Below are positions 8,154 through 16,484 of a stretch of DNA of 41,492 bases, piece after piece. Position 1 is the first letter of the stretch. Each line of letters begins with the position of its first letter. Under the pieces are notes generated by a model. That model did no database searches. It saw nothing but the letters and a program-made list of their open reading frames with translations, and was not told the origin of the DNA. Both the position numbers and the translations under genes were made by a program. The DNA lies in the NCBI GenBank assembly GCA_903892415.1, contig CAITIQ010000096.1:1-41492 (forward strand). Reading direction: 5' to 3'. This stretch comes from an uncultured delta proteobacterium (GTDB taxonomy: Bacteria; Myxococcota_A; Polyangia; Polyangiales; Polyangiaceae).

Positions 8154-9128
8154 ATGAGTGATTCTGACGTTCGCAATGTGATCATCATCGGTTCGGGGCC
8201 TGCCGGTTTGACGGCAGCCATCTACGCGGCCCGAGCCAACCTGAAGCCCCTTTGCATCGAGGGCTTCAACGCTGGTGGGCTCATCCCCGGTGGGCAGCTC
8301 ATGTTCACGAGCGAGGTCGAGAACTACCCCGGCTTCCCCGAGAAGGTGACCGGCCAGGAGCTGATGGAGCGTTTCCGCGCGCAGGCCGTTCACCAGGGCT
8401 GTGACATCATCACCGGAGACGTGACTCGCATCGATCTTTCGAAGCGTCCGTTTGAACTCTGGGCGCTGGATTCGGAGGGCGTCGAGCGGGCCTTCAAAGC
8501 CAAGACGGTGATCGCCTCCACCGGTGCGCGCGCCAACTACGTCGGCCTCGAGAGCGAGAACAAGCTCAAGAACAAGGGCGTCAGCGCCTGTGCGGTGTGC
8601 GACGGCGCCTTCTTCCGCAACCAGGACGTAGTCGTGGTCGGCGGTGGTGACACGGCAATGGAGGAGGCCAACTACCTCACCGGCATGTGCAAGAGCGTCA
8701 CGCTGGTGCACCGTCGGGATGAGTTCCGCGCGTCGATAACGATGCAAGAGCGCGTGATCAAGAACCCCAAGATCAAGATCATGTACAGCCACACCGTGGA
8801 AGAGGTGCTCGGCGTCGAGGAAGATCACGTCACCGGCGTGCGCGTGAAGAGCACCAAGACCGGCGCTGTGACCGACATTCCGGCAGCCGCGATGTTCGTC
8901 GCCATCGGCCACACGCCGCTCGCGGACATCTTCAAGGGCCAGGTCGAGCTGCTCGATAACGGCTATATCAAGACGATTCCCGGAACCACGCAGACCAACG
9001 TTCCCGGCTTCTTCGCTTCGGGCGACGTTCAAGACTACGTCTTCCGGCAGGCCGTCACGGCAGCTGGTTCGGGCTGTATGGCCGCGCTCGAAGCCGAGCG
9101 TTGGCTAGCGGCGAATGACGCCCACTGA
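8154..9128 (+). CDS. trxB: Thioredoxin-disulfide reductase
   Basis: A flavoprotein that reduces thioredoxin with NADPH in the cytoplasm. The 324 residues are standard length. FAD-binding GSGPAGLTAAIYAARA lies near residue 14, the redox-active pair is C146-A-V-C149 in SACAVCDG, and the NADPH domain is VVVVGGGDTAMEEANYL followed by VHRRDEFRAS, where the Arg pair indicates NADPH preference. The C-terminal FAD motif is FFASGDVQD. The start ATG has a GAAGGAG-like site upstream. It lies 23 bases after the FadL gene, and its last 14 bases overlap the glycosylase gene, so the two are probably translationally coupled. Confidence 0.96.
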   Translation: MSDSDVRNVIIIGSGPAGLTAAIYAARANLKPLCIEGFNAGGLIPGGQLMFTSEVENYPGFPEKVTGQELMERFRAQAVHQGCDIITGDVTRIDLSKRPFELWALDSEGVERAFKAKTVIASTGARANYVGLESENKLKNKGVSACAVCDGAFFRNQDVVVVGGGDTAMEEANYLTGMCKSVTLVHRRDEFRASITMQERVIKNPKIKIMYSHTVEEVLGVEEDHVTGVRVKSTKTGAVTDIPAAAMFVAIGHTPLADIFKGQVELLDNGYIKTIPGTTQTNVPGFFASGDVQDYVFRQAVTAAGSGCMAALEAERWLAANDAH

Positions 9129-10083
9129 GACGAACTCGGCCGAGTCGGAAGACTCGGCTGAGTTATTCGACGAGGCGGCCGAGTTCGTTCGGGCCGCCCG
9201 CGAATTCGTGTGGTGGCACGCCGAGTGCGGCACCAGCGGCTTTCCGCGCGGTGAACCCAAGCGCGCCGCGCGACCCGAGTTTGCAGCGCACGCCGAGTCG
9301 GAGCACTACGCCGTTGCAGCTCATCAGCCGAGCGCAACGCAGGCCGCTGCGTCCAACGCACCTGCGCCAGCCTCTCACTCCGATGGGCACTCTGCGCACT
9401 CCGCGCCGGAGCAGCGGTCGACCTTCGCCATGCCGACCTTCGATGCGCCGGTCGTTGCGCCCAAGGCGGCCGCTCCGCTGGTGGTGCTTTCGAACGAGGA
9501 ACGCCGCGCAAAACTGCAGCTGATCGATGAACGCGTGAAGGCTTGCGTTGCCTGCGGGCTGCACCAGGGCCGCAGCCAAACCGTCTTTTCGCGCGGGGAT
9601 CCGTCGGCCGAGCTCTGCTTCGTTGGGGAAGGGCCCGGCGCCGATGAGGACCGTGAAGGCCTACCGTTCGTGGGGAAGGCCGGCCAGCTCCTGGACAAGA
9701 TGATCCAGGCCATGGGGCTTGGGCCGAACGACGTGTACATCTGCAACGTGGTCAAATGCCGGCCGCCGGAGAACCGCACGCCGGAGGCCAGCGAGATGGC
9801 CACCTGCCTCCCTTACTTGCAGGAGCAACTGGAGGTGGTCGCGCCCAAAGTGATCGTGGCGCTCGGCTCAACTGCGCTGAAAGGCTTGATGGGCCCGTCC
9901 GAAGGCATCACCAAAGCCCGCGGCTCCTGGCGCTTGTTCCGCGGCAAAATCCCGCTGATGCCCACCTTCCATCCCGCTTACGTGTTGCGCCAACCAACCC
10001 GCGAGATCAAAGGCATGGTCTGGTCCGACCTGCAGCAGGTGCTCAAACATCTCGGCCGTAGCCCCAAAGGCCCAGGCGTTTAG
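9115..10083 (+). CDS. Family-4 (Fe-S) uracil-DNA glycosylase with long N-terminal extension
   Basis: Removes uracil from DNA in base-excision repair. The catalytic domain occupies residues about 130-322. Four cysteines, C144 and C147 (CVACG), C215 and C231, have the spacing of the family-4 [4Fe-4S] ligands (the last two are 16 apart). Motif 1 is GEGPGADEDREGLPFVGKAG, and the uracil-recognition end is FHPAYVLR. Before this lies a roughly 130-residue acidic then Ala/Pro/His-rich extension absent from typical 190-220-residue family members. ATG 9115 overlaps the trxB stop. Internal starts are possible, but the extension is open and the overlap favours the long form. Proteins of this type are often annotated 'SPO1 DNA polymerase-related'. 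Confidence 0.9.
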   Translation: MTPTETNSAESEDSAELFDEAAEFVRAAREFVWWHAECGTSGFPRGEPKRAARPEFAAHAESEHYAVAAHQPSATQAAASNAPAPASHSDGHSAHSAPEQRSTFAMPTFDAPVVAPKAAAPLVVLSNEERRAKLQLIDERVKACVACGLHQGRSQTVFSRGDPSAELCFVGEGPGADEDREGLPFVGKAGQLLDKMIQAMGLGPNDVYICNVVKCRPPENRTPEASEMATCLPYLQEQLEVVAPKVIVALGSTALKGLMGPSEGITKARGSWRLFRGKIPLMPTFHPAYVLRQPTREIKGMVWSDLQQVLKHLGRSPKGPGV

Positions 10084-10382
10084 CTGCCCGACGTTTCCGG
10101 CATAGTTGGGACACGACCGGCACAGCCTGGCCCAACATTTCGCGTTTCTTCGCGACGAGTTTGCATCCAGCCGATCAAATTGAACGAATGCGGAGATGAC
10201 TCAAAGCCCGAGGCCTTGGCCGACCTCCGGTTGAAAATTGATGTGGCCAGGTCTCGCCTAGCCTGTTCTCATGTCCGCTAGCTTTTCGGTCGTTCGCGCA
10301 AGCTTCTCTGCGGCACAAAAAGTGAATGTCGGTAGGCGCGTCTCTTCATGCGCGTCAGTCCGATAACGGAGGTCTTCTCGTC
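10084..10382 (+). other. Intergenic region, probable terminator and promoter zone
   Basis: These 299 bases have no convincing gene. GTTGGG (10105-10110) and CCCAAC (10131-10136) could form a weak stem-loop after the glycosylase gene, followed by a second small palindrome CGCG-TTTCTT-CGCG. The rest should hold the promoter for the 10383 gene, but I could not place -35/-10 boxes with confidence. The ribosome binding site GGAGG is at 10368-10372. Confidence 0.4.
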
Positions 10383-11972
10383 ATGTCCACTCGGTTCCGC
10401 TCCGTCAGGCCTTCAAACAAAGGTCGTCTTTTGCGACCGCGTTCCGAGCGGGCCAAGTCCGCATCCGCCGTGCCGCCGGAGGTTGAGGAAAGCCAAGAGC
10501 CGTCGGAGGCCCAAGAAGAGCTCTCGGCTCATGATCGGGTCACCGTGGCCGAGGTCGCACCGCGCTCGTTGCGGGACGGTACGCCCAAGAGCGTAGCCGC
10601 CGCCGAGTCGGAAGAGTCTGCTGGGCCGCCCCCGGTAGAGGCTGGGCCGCCCCCGGTGGAGGAGGAAGAGTCGGCCGCCCCGCCGGTCGTCGCCGAGGCC
10701 GCGACAACGCCCGAGAGCGCGCCCGAAGAGAGCGCTGCTCCGCCCGTCGTCGAGACAGCGGCTCCCGCCTTGGTCGTCGCAACCGAGACGCCGGCGCCCG
10801 TCGAGGTCGCTGAGAGCGCCGCACCGCCCGAGGTCGAGGAGAGCGCAACGCCGCCCGAGGTCGAGGAGAGCGCTGCACCGCCTGCCGTCGTCGCCGCGGT
10901 TTCAGCGCCGGTGGTGGCTGCCTCGGTGAACCCGCCGAACCAAGGCGGCGGCAAAAAGAAAAAGAAGAAGAACCGCAACTCGATGCCGGAGCCGGCTCGC
11001 GCTTCGGCGCCCGCGCCCGCGGCGGCTGCGCCTGCCGCTGCCAAGGCAGAGGCCAAGCCCGCCGAGGCAGTGAAGATCTCCGACAAGCAGCCCAGCAAAT
11101 CAGCCGATGAGTCGCTGAGTGAATCGGGCAAACACAAGTCGCTCGGGGAGACGGGCAAGCACAAGTCGCTCTCTGAGTCGGCGCGCCACAAGTCGCTCAA
11201 CGAGAGCGGTCACTACCGCGCCATGCTTGCCAACGACGAGGAGTTCTCCGGGCTCGACTTCTTCTCAGCGGAGCCACCCCCGGTTCACGCCGACCACGAT
11301 CACGATGATCACGACGATCACAAGCTCCCGCCGATGTCGAAGGAGATCATCGCGCGCAAGCAGACCGCACGAAAGATCGTCGGCGGCGTGGTAGCTGGCG
11401 CTGCTTTGATTGCGCTCTTCGGCATTGGCCGCGCGCTCTTCTCGAGCGGCAACGCCGGCGCCCATACGCCCATCCCTGCGGCCGCTACCGAGGCTGAGAA
11501 GCCCGCCGCTGCGCCCGCCGGCGACGCTGATGCGAAGAAGGCCGCCGAGGACAAGTCCGCCGCAGACCAGGCTGCAGCGGATAAAGCAGCAGCTGACAAG
11601 GCCGCCACCGACAAGGCCGAGGCCGACAAGGCTGCCGCCGACAAGAAGAGCGAAGAAGACAAGAAGGCTGAAGAGGACAAGAAGGCCGAAGAAGAGAAGA
11701 AGGCTTCCAGCACGCTCTCCGCCGACGAGATCAAAGAGCTCAAGAAGAAGGCCACGCAGGCCATCAATCGCGGCGACAACAAGCTGACGATTGAGCTCGC
11801 CAAGCAAGTGATCGCCACCGACCCAACCGACGCTTTGATGCACCTCTACATCGGCTCGGCCTACATGAGCATGGGCCAGATGAAGGAGGCCAAAGAGGCC
11901 TTCAACGACTGCGTGCGCCAAGGCAAAGGCGGCAGCGTCGCCGAGTGCCAGGCCTTCGGCGGCAAGAAGTAG
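10383..11972 (+). CDS. Low-complexity membrane protein with nonapeptide repeats, His/Asp cluster and C-terminal TPR
   Basis: 529 residues from ATG 10383, which has GGAGG 10 bases upstream; an in-frame ATG at 10326 lacks a good site. A basic N-terminus is followed by a long acidic/Pro segment with repeats of the type ESAAPPEVEE, then a Lys patch (KKKKKKN), four 9-residue repeats SLxExGKHK (residues 244-279), an acidic His/Asp cluster (HADHDHDDHDDH, about 302-313), one TM helix (about 331-350), an Ala/Lys/Asp coiled-coil-like stretch (DKAAADKAATDKAEADK, about 386-440), and a C-terminal tetratricopeptide-like region (IELAKQVIATDPTDALMHLYIGSAYMSMGQMKEAKEAF, in part). The TM topology puts the basic/repeat part in the cytoplasm and the TPR in the periplasm. 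Function unknown. It is followed by a strong hairpin. Confidence 0.8.
   Translation: MSTRFRSVRPSNKGRLLRPRSERAKSASAVPPEVEESQEPSEAQEELSAHDRVTVAEVAPRSLRDGTPKSVAAAESEESAGPPPVEAGPPPVEEEESAAPPVVAEAATTPESAPEESAAPPVVETAAPALVVATETPAPVEVAESAAPPEVEESATPPEVEESAAPPAVVAAVSAPVVAASVNPPNQGGGKKKKKKNRNSMPEPARASAPAPAAAAPAAAKAEAKPAEAVKISDKQPSKSADESLSESGKHKSLGETGKHKSLSESARHKSLNESGHYRAMLANDEEFSGLDFFSAEPPPVHADHDHDDHDDHKLPPMSKEIIARKQTARKIVGGVVAGAALIALFGIGRALFSSGNAGAHTPIPAAATEAEKPAAAPAGDADAKKAAEDKSAADQAAADKAAADKAATDKAEADKAAADKKSEEDKKAEEDKKAEEEKKASSTLSADEIKELKKKATQAINRGDNKLTIELAKQVIATDPTDALMHLYIGSAYMSMGQMKEAKEAFNDCVRQGKGGSVAECQAFGGKK
11112..11219 (+). repeat. Four tandem 27-bp coding repeats (nonapeptide SLxExGKHK)
   Basis: Four consecutive units encode SLSESGKHK, SLGETGKHK, SLSESARHK and SLNESGHYR. 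The units are 27 bases each and have diverged at the DNA level, so the peptide period appears to be selected rather than freshly duplicated. The Ser/Lys/His composition suggests a binding or phosphorylation segment. Confidence 0.85.
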
Positions 11973-11980
11973 CGGAGCGG

Positions 11981-12007
11981 GGGACCGGGCGCTTTCGCTC
12001 CGGTCCC
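11981..12007. terminator. GC-rich hairpin between convergent genes
   Basis: GGGACCGG-GCG (11981-11991) pairs with CGC-T-CCGGTCCC (11996-12007): 11 bp with one bulged T and a CTTT loop. It lies just after the stop at 11972 and before the convergent gene ending at 12040. There is no U tract on either strand, so it may be a structural 3' end rather than a canonical intrinsic terminator. Confidence 0.5.
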
Positions 12008-12039
12008 AGCGTCACTTCTCCGGTCTCACGCGGCTAGCC

Positions 12040-12792
12040 TCACTGGGCTAGTTTGACGGCCCGACCGGGAACGGGAGCCTCGTCCAGCAGTACGAGGCTC
12101 TCGATCTTTTTGTCTTCGTCGTTCACGCGGATGGCCCCACCGGCGAGATGGGCGATCTCCCAATCGAGGCCGTCATCGGCGGTGAAGAACGCCTGCTTGG
12201 AGTCGCACTTCTTGAGCTCCTTCTTGAGGCTCTCCCCGGCGTTCGAAAGGTCCGGCCCGGCGAAGCCCTTCACGTGCTTCTTCGCCACTCCACCGCTGAT
12301 CGACCAAACATCGGTCTCGAACTTGCCGGTGATGAAGGCCACCACCGAACAGCCCGCGGGCGCGCCGGCGAGCTTGTTTTGCGGCGTCACCACCAGCTCC
12401 TTCGGCAGGTCCCCGCGGCTGTCGGCCTTCACTTTGACGGTGGGAGCACCGGCCAGCCCGAGCTCGCGCACCACGGCCGTAACGTCGCTCAGCTTGGCCT
12501 TCTTCAACACCGCGAGCTCGACCTCTTTGCCGTTGATGGGCAACTCAGCGACGATCTTCTTCAGCTTCTCGGGGCCGCCCGCTTCCTTCATCACCGCGCG
12601 CTGGCCGTTGATGAACGGTCCCATCTCGTCGACGGTGACCGGCGGCATGGCGTCGGGCTTCTTGGCCGAGGTGGGCGCTGCCGCGCTCGGTTTGGCGGAG
12701 GCAGCGGCCGAGGCGGAGCCCGCCGAGGGCTTCTCCTCTCCGCAAGCGGCCAAACTCAAAACCAAGCCAGTAACCAGGACGGTGACGCGCAT
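12040..12792 (-). CDS. Hypothetical lipoprotein
   Basis: 250 residues with a lipoprotein signal: MRVTVLVTGLVLSLAAC, lipid Cys17, then Gly-Glu-Glu. An Ala/Ser/Lys/Pro linker of about 35 residues precedes a globular domain of about 190 residues with no motif I recognise. It contains two Cys in the mature part (APAGCSVV and LKKCDSK) that could form a disulfide. It is similar in style, though not clearly in sequence, to the lipoprotein at 35135-35923. It is divergent from the acyl-CoA synthetase with 49 bases between starts and convergent with the TPR protein gene. An equally long open frame on the other strand is arginine/serine-rich and is a shadow. Confidence 0.75.
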   Translation of the reverse strand: MRVTVLVTGLVLSLAACGEEKPSAGSASAAASAKPSAAAPTSAKKPDAMPPVTVDEMGPFINGQRAVMKEAGGPEKLKKIVAELPINGKEVELAVLKKAKLSDVTAVVRELGLAGAPTVKVKADSRGDLPKELVVTPQNKLAGAPAGCSVVAFITGKFETDVWSISGGVAKKHVKGFAGPDLSNAGESLKKELKKCDSKQAFFTADDGLDWEIAHLAGGAIRVNDEDKKIESLVLLDEAPVPGRAVKLAQ

Positions 12793-12841
12793 GCGAGGAG
12801 TCTAGTCGTTCCGCGATCACGCGTGGTACTTCCTGACCCCG

Positions 12842-14338
12842 ATGGCTTCATCCTTGGTGTCCCGACTCGAGGCCGTGATGGGGGCGAGCGATTCGCAGCT
12901 CGTGGAGTTGGCGACGAGCACCGCCTGCACGTTGCCTCAGCTGCTCGCGAACGCAAAACAACGGCCGGCGTTGCGCGGTCAAGCGGTGGCGTTGATGGCG
13001 CACCCAGGCCTCGCTTGGGTGGAGGCCTTCCTCTCGCTGCTTTGTTCCGGCGCAGTCGCGGTGCCCATTCCGCTGGGAGCAACGGCGCGCGAACTTGAAC
13101 ATATATTTGCGCAGGCCAACGTTACGCGCGCGCTCGGAGATCAGGACCACTGGGACAAACTGCGGGCTTTGATCGAGCCTGAAGCGCTCGAAGCCTGGCG
13201 CGAAACGCCCTCGCAAAAGGCCGCCCCCAGCGCGCCAACGCTTAGCGACGAGGACCCGGCCTTGGTGCTCTTTACCTCGGGCACCACCGGCAAACCGAAG
13301 GCCGCGGTGCTCAGCCACGGCAACCTGTTTGCGCAGACCAGCGCCCTGCGCGAGCACTGGGGTTTTCACGCCCAGGACGCGCTCGCCTGCGCCTTGCCGT
13401 TTCATCATTTGCACGGCGTGGTCGTCGCGCTGCTGACCGCTCTTTCGGCCGGCGCCTCGGTGCGGCTCTTTCGTCGCTTCGAGGCCCGCAGCGTGCTCTC
13501 CGAGCTCGAGCGTTGCAGCGTGTTCATGGGCGTTCCCACCATGTACCAACGCTTCGTGGAGCTGCTGGCTGGCGAGCCGGAGCTCGCGCGCGGAGCGCGC
13601 GCGCTCCGACTCGCCACCAGCGGGTCCGCGGCCCTTTCGGCCACGCTCGCAGCGGAATGGCGCCGCTTCGCCGGCGCCCTTCCGCTCGAGCGTTACGGCA
13701 TGACCGAGATCGGCATCGCCTTGTCGAATCCGCTCGCACCCGAGCAACGTCGGCCGGGCCAGGTCGGTCAGCCGCTGGCTTCGGTGGAGCTGCGCGTCGT
13801 CGATGAGCAAGGCCAAGACACCGAGGACGCCGGCGAGCTTTGGGTGCGCGGCCCGATGCTGTTCGCTGGCTACTTGAGCGGCGGCGTGTTGCAAAGGCCG
13901 CTCACTCCCGACGGCTACTTTCAGACCGGCGACGTGGTCCGTCGCTCCGCCGAGGGCGGCTTCACCATCCTTGGTCGGGCCAGCAGCGACATCCTCAAGA
14001 CCGGCGGCGAGAAGGTCTCGGCGCTCGAAATCGAGGAGGCCTGCCGCGAGCACCCTGCGGTCGCCGAGGCCGCCGTGATCGGCGTGCCCGACCCGGTTTG
14101 GGGCGACAAGATCGTCGCCTTCATCGTGCTGCGAAGGCCAGCAAGTGCAGCCGTCAACGCTGGCTCCGTTTCTGCGGCCGCCGTTAGCGTAGCCGCCGAA
14201 ACCGAGCCTGCTGCGTGGCTGAAGAGCTTCCTGCGCGAGCGGCTCTCACCCTTCAAGCTACCGAAGGAGATCCGCCTCGTTGACGAACTGCCTCGCAACG
14301 CGATGGGCAAGGTCCTCAAGCAAGAGCTACGGCGCTAG
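12842..14338 (+). CDS. AMP-forming acyl-CoA synthetase, MatB/ACSF3-like
   Basis: An ANL-superfamily ligase that activates a carboxylate with ATP to an acyl-AMP and then a CoA thioester. The 498 residues carry the P-loop-like motif LFTSGTTGKPKAAVLSH, the A5 motif YGMTEIGIALSNP, TPDGYFQTGDV (A7), the hinge region GRASSDILKTGGEKVSALEIEE (A8) and the catalytic Lys region RNAMGKVLKQEL (A10). The 'YGMTEIGIALSNP...PGQVGQPL' and 'SSDILKTGGEKVSALEIE' segments resemble malonyl-/methylmalonyl-CoA synthetases (MatB, ACSF3) more than long-chain enzymes. A roughly 25-residue Ala/Ser-rich insert interrupts the C-terminal domain after FIVLRRP. No malonate decarboxylase or transporter genes adjoin it, so the substrate is inference. 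The start is the first ATG and has no strong ribosome binding site. Its stop overlaps that of the convergent LysM gene. Confidence 0.88.
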   Translation: MASSLVSRLEAVMGASDSQLVELATSTACTLPQLLANAKQRPALRGQAVALMAHPGLAWVEAFLSLLCSGAVAVPIPLGATARELEHIFAQANVTRALGDQDHWDKLRALIEPEALEAWRETPSQKAAPSAPTLSDEDPALVLFTSGTTGKPKAAVLSHGNLFAQTSALREHWGFHAQDALACALPFHHLHGVVVALLTALSAGASVRLFRRFEARSVLSELERCSVFMGVPTMYQRFVELLAGEPELARGARALRLATSGSAALSATLAAEWRRFAGALPLERYGMTEIGIALSNPLAPEQRRPGQVGQPLASVELRVVDEQGQDTEDAGELWVRGPMLFAGYLSGGVLQRPLTPDGYFQTGDVVRRSAEGGFTILGRASSDILKTGGEKVSALEIEEACREHPAVAEAAVIGVPDPVWGDKIVAFIVLRRPASAAVNAGSVSAAAVSVAAETEPAAWLKSFLRERLSPFKLPKEIRLVDELPRNAMGKVLKQELRR

Positions 14339-15624
14339 TAGCCCTTCTTCATCACCAAGATGGTGTCGCGTTCCATCTCGATCGAAGACTCGATGACCAC
14401 CGCCATGCAGCTGTTCTCACGCACCTCGAGCACGCGGACTTCGCCGTAGGTTTCGTTGGGGTACTTGTCCTCGGGGCCGTCGGTCTTGAGGTCTTCGATC
14501 TGGCCGTCGCGGTCGTCTTCGGTGGCGGCGCGGATGGTCGCGCCGTAGCCGCCGATATCGAGTGAATCCACCCACAGGTCCCCGCGCCGTACGGCGATGA
14601 AGCGGTTGCCGGGCTTGACGCCTTGCTTCGAGCCGCGGTCGAGGAAGAGCACTTGGTGCTGCCCAAAAAACTGGTGCGGCCAAAGTGCGGTGAGGATGTG
14701 CGCCTCTTGGTACTCCTCGTTCTGCGCCGGCGGAACGATCAAGAACTTGCGCGGAACCGGCCCGACCAACACGCCGCGCTCGATCACGTCGAGGGCCTCG
14801 ACGATGTGTGCACGGACCATGCGCGTCTTGGGGTTGTAGCGGTCGACGCGCACGGTACCGAGCACCTCAACCAACTCGCCGCTCTGATCGGCGTCCTCTC
14901 CGCTCATGGTGCGGACCTCGCGATAGAGCTGCAGCTCTTGGCCGAGCTCGATCTTCATGTCTTTGTGCTTCTCTTCGTCGAGCTCGATGTATGCGTCGTC
15001 CCCGAAGGACAACATCTGGTTCTCATCGGGGCCACCGACGAGTTCGCCCATGGCATCTCGTTCGGGATCGTCGACCCAACCGTAGTTGCGCAGAAAGACG
15101 GTCTGCTCCGGCACGGTGCGCGGGCGGATCGAACCACGTTCATCGATGCGCAGCCGCAGTCGGTCGCCGGGGTAGATCCAGTGCGGGTTGAGGATCTGGG
15201 GGTTCTGCGACCACAGGCGCGGCCAGTTGTATGGGTTCTTGTAGTACTGGCCGCTGATCGCCCAGAGCGTATCTCCGCGCTTGACGGTGTGCGCCGAAGG
15301 CACGCCGCTGCCCTCGACGATAAACTGACCGTTGGGGTCGCCTTTGCTCGAGAGCGTGGCTCCGTCCCCGCGGTTCAGGTCGAAGGTGCTCTTGGTCGAA
15401 TTGACGTCGGTGAGCGATTGCGAGCCGGAGGGGAGGTACGAGTCGACCGGCGGACCACTCTCGCGACTGAAGGTGGTGGTTACCGAGGGCGGCGCGACCT
15501 GTGTGAGCGTGGAATCCCCTCCCGGGTTGCTGGTCGGTCCAGCCTCCTCTTGAGCCAGCGCTTCGGCGCTTACGGTCGAGACGAGGGCAAGGGTGGTCAG
15601 GGCAGAGAGCGTGAGAGACTTCAT
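14335..15624 (-). CDS. Exported LysM-domain protein
   Basis: 429 residues. The signal peptide (MKSLTLSALTTLALVSTVSAEALA) is followed by about 85 residues of disordered Thr/Ser/Pro-rich sequence. One LysM domain at about 112-162 (HTVKRGDTLWAISGQYY...LWSQNPQILNPHWIYPGDRL, in part) would bind peptidoglycan glycan strands. The remaining 260 residues are conserved-looking and mixed alpha/beta but unknown to me; they contain VLFLDRGSKQGVKPGNRFIAVRRG, which resembles the FlgA/CpaB-SAF or LysM-associated 'G-xxG-V-K-x-G' barrel turn. It is the downstream gene of a pair: the CpoB-like gene ends 4 bases upstream. Likely an envelope protein acting with that TPR partner. Confidence 0.85.
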   Translation of the reverse strand: MKSLTLSALTTLALVSTVSAEALAQEEAGPTSNPGGDSTLTQVAPPSVTTTFSRESGPPVDSYLPSGSQSLTDVNSTKSTFDLNRGDGATLSSKGDPNGQFIVEGSGVPSAHTVKRGDTLWAISGQYYKNPYNWPRLWSQNPQILNPHWIYPGDRLRLRIDERGSIRPRTVPEQTVFLRNYGWVDDPERDAMGELVGGPDENQMLSFGDDAYIELDEEKHKDMKIELGQELQLYREVRTMSGEDADQSGELVEVLGTVRVDRYNPKTRMVRAHIVEALDVIERGVLVGPVPRKFLIVPPAQNEEYQEAHILTALWPHQFFGQHQVLFLDRGSKQGVKPGNRFIAVRRGDLWVDSLDIGGYGATIRAATEDDRDGQIEDLKTDGPEDKYPNETYGEVRVLEVRENSCMAVVIESSIEMERDTILVMKKGY

Positions 15625-15628
15625 CGAT

Positions 15629-16378
15629 TCACCGTTTTTCCAGCTTTTTTGCAGCAGCGCTTTTCGGATAGTCGGACTTCAGACGCGTGCGAGCGCGGTC
15701 AGCCGCGGCCTTGTCACCAAGTTTGTCGCGCACGCGCGCGAGCTCCAGCAAGGCGTCCGGAGCGAAGGGACTGTCGGGGTAGGACTCCACCACCGCCTCG
15801 AACTGCTCGGCGGCGCGTGATGGGTCGTTCTTGACCGAGTAGGCCATCGCTCGAAGGTGGGTGGCCTCGGCGAGGTTGGGGTCGCGTGGGTTTTGCGTGA
15901 TGAAGTTGGTGAATGCGGCAATCGCGCCATCCCACGATTTCTTCTCGAACAGCGTCTTGCCCAGCTTGAACTCGGCGCCGGCGGCCTCTTTCGCGACGCC
16001 GGAGGCTTCTTCCTCGACCAAGCCGCCGCTGGTCGAGCGGATCCGAATGCGCGTCTCGGAGGCTAGTGGGTCCTCCTGTTCGGGCGCTGGCGGCTTGAGC
16101 CGAACCACCTTCAATTCGGGGCGCTCGTCGCTCGCCTCGCTCACGTCCGACCTGACGGCCTGCACACGGCCGTTTTGTGCCCGCTCGATCGCTTCCAGCC
16201 GTTCGCTGAGAGCGCCCTCGCGCGCCCGCAAAGAGGCCATCTCGGTGCGCAGGGAGTTGAGGTCCTGTTCGAGCCCGGCGTTGGAAGCGCAACCCACGAC
16301 CAAAAGCAGGCTGAGGCCCAGCCAACGGCTGCGCGCAACCGCACGAATCAAAGGAGAAAGCCCCTTTGGTCGGCGCAC
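15629..16378 (-). CDS. CpoB/YbgF-like lipoprotein with coiled coil and TPRs
   Basis: CpoB-type proteins coordinate outer-membrane constriction (Tol-Pal) with cell-wall synthesis. The reading frame is open to an ATG at 16501, but a lipoprotein signal (WLGLSLLLVVGCASN) sits inside it, so I prefer the GTG at 16378 (249 residues, lipid Cys30); a TTG at 16351 with AAAGGGG upstream is also possible. After the Cys comes a coiled coil (LEQDLNSLRTEMASLRAREG...), a linker, then two to three TPR-like repeats (KLGKTLFEKKSWDGAIAAF; AAEQFEAVVESYPDSPFAPD), as in YbgF. It is 4 bases upstream of the LysM gene, in one operon. No tolB/pal genes adjoin it. Confidence 0.78.
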   Translation of the reverse strand: MRRPKGLSPLIRAVARSRWLGLSLLLVVGCASNAGLEQDLNSLRTEMASLRAREGALSERLEAIERAQNGRVQAVRSDVSEASDERPELKVVRLKPPAPEQEDPLASETRIRIRSTSGGLVEEEASGVAKEAAGAEFKLGKTLFEKKSWDGAIAAFTNFITQNPRDPNLAEATHLRAMAYSVKNDPSRAAEQFEAVVESYPDSPFAPDALLELARVRDKLGDKAAADRARTRLKSDYPKSAAAKKLEKR

Positions 16379-16484
16379 GAGCCAGCTCTGGTCCAGTTGC
16401 ACAGGGAGAGCGTACCTGCGGACCGCAGCGGCGGCCAAAAAAGCCCCGATTGGAGGCTGGCGTGTGCGTGGTAATGTGCCTCGT

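Noticed and set aside
10084..10322. Possible small RNA or riboswitch upstream of the 10383 gene
   Set aside because: Only short palindromes are visible; no conserved RNA motif I can name and no promoter of convincing quality.
12053..12805. A 250-codon plus-strand frame opposite the lipoprotein at 12040-12792
   Set aside because: It is Ser/Thr/Arg-rich without motifs, and the minus frame has a clear lipobox and ordinary composition. GC-rich codon bias makes the antisense frame open by chance.
15861..16484. N-terminal 208 codons of the frame containing the CX5CH lipoprotein
   Set aside because: They are antisense to the CpoB-like gene and Arg/Ser-rich. A lipoprotein signal starts cleanly at GTG 16485.
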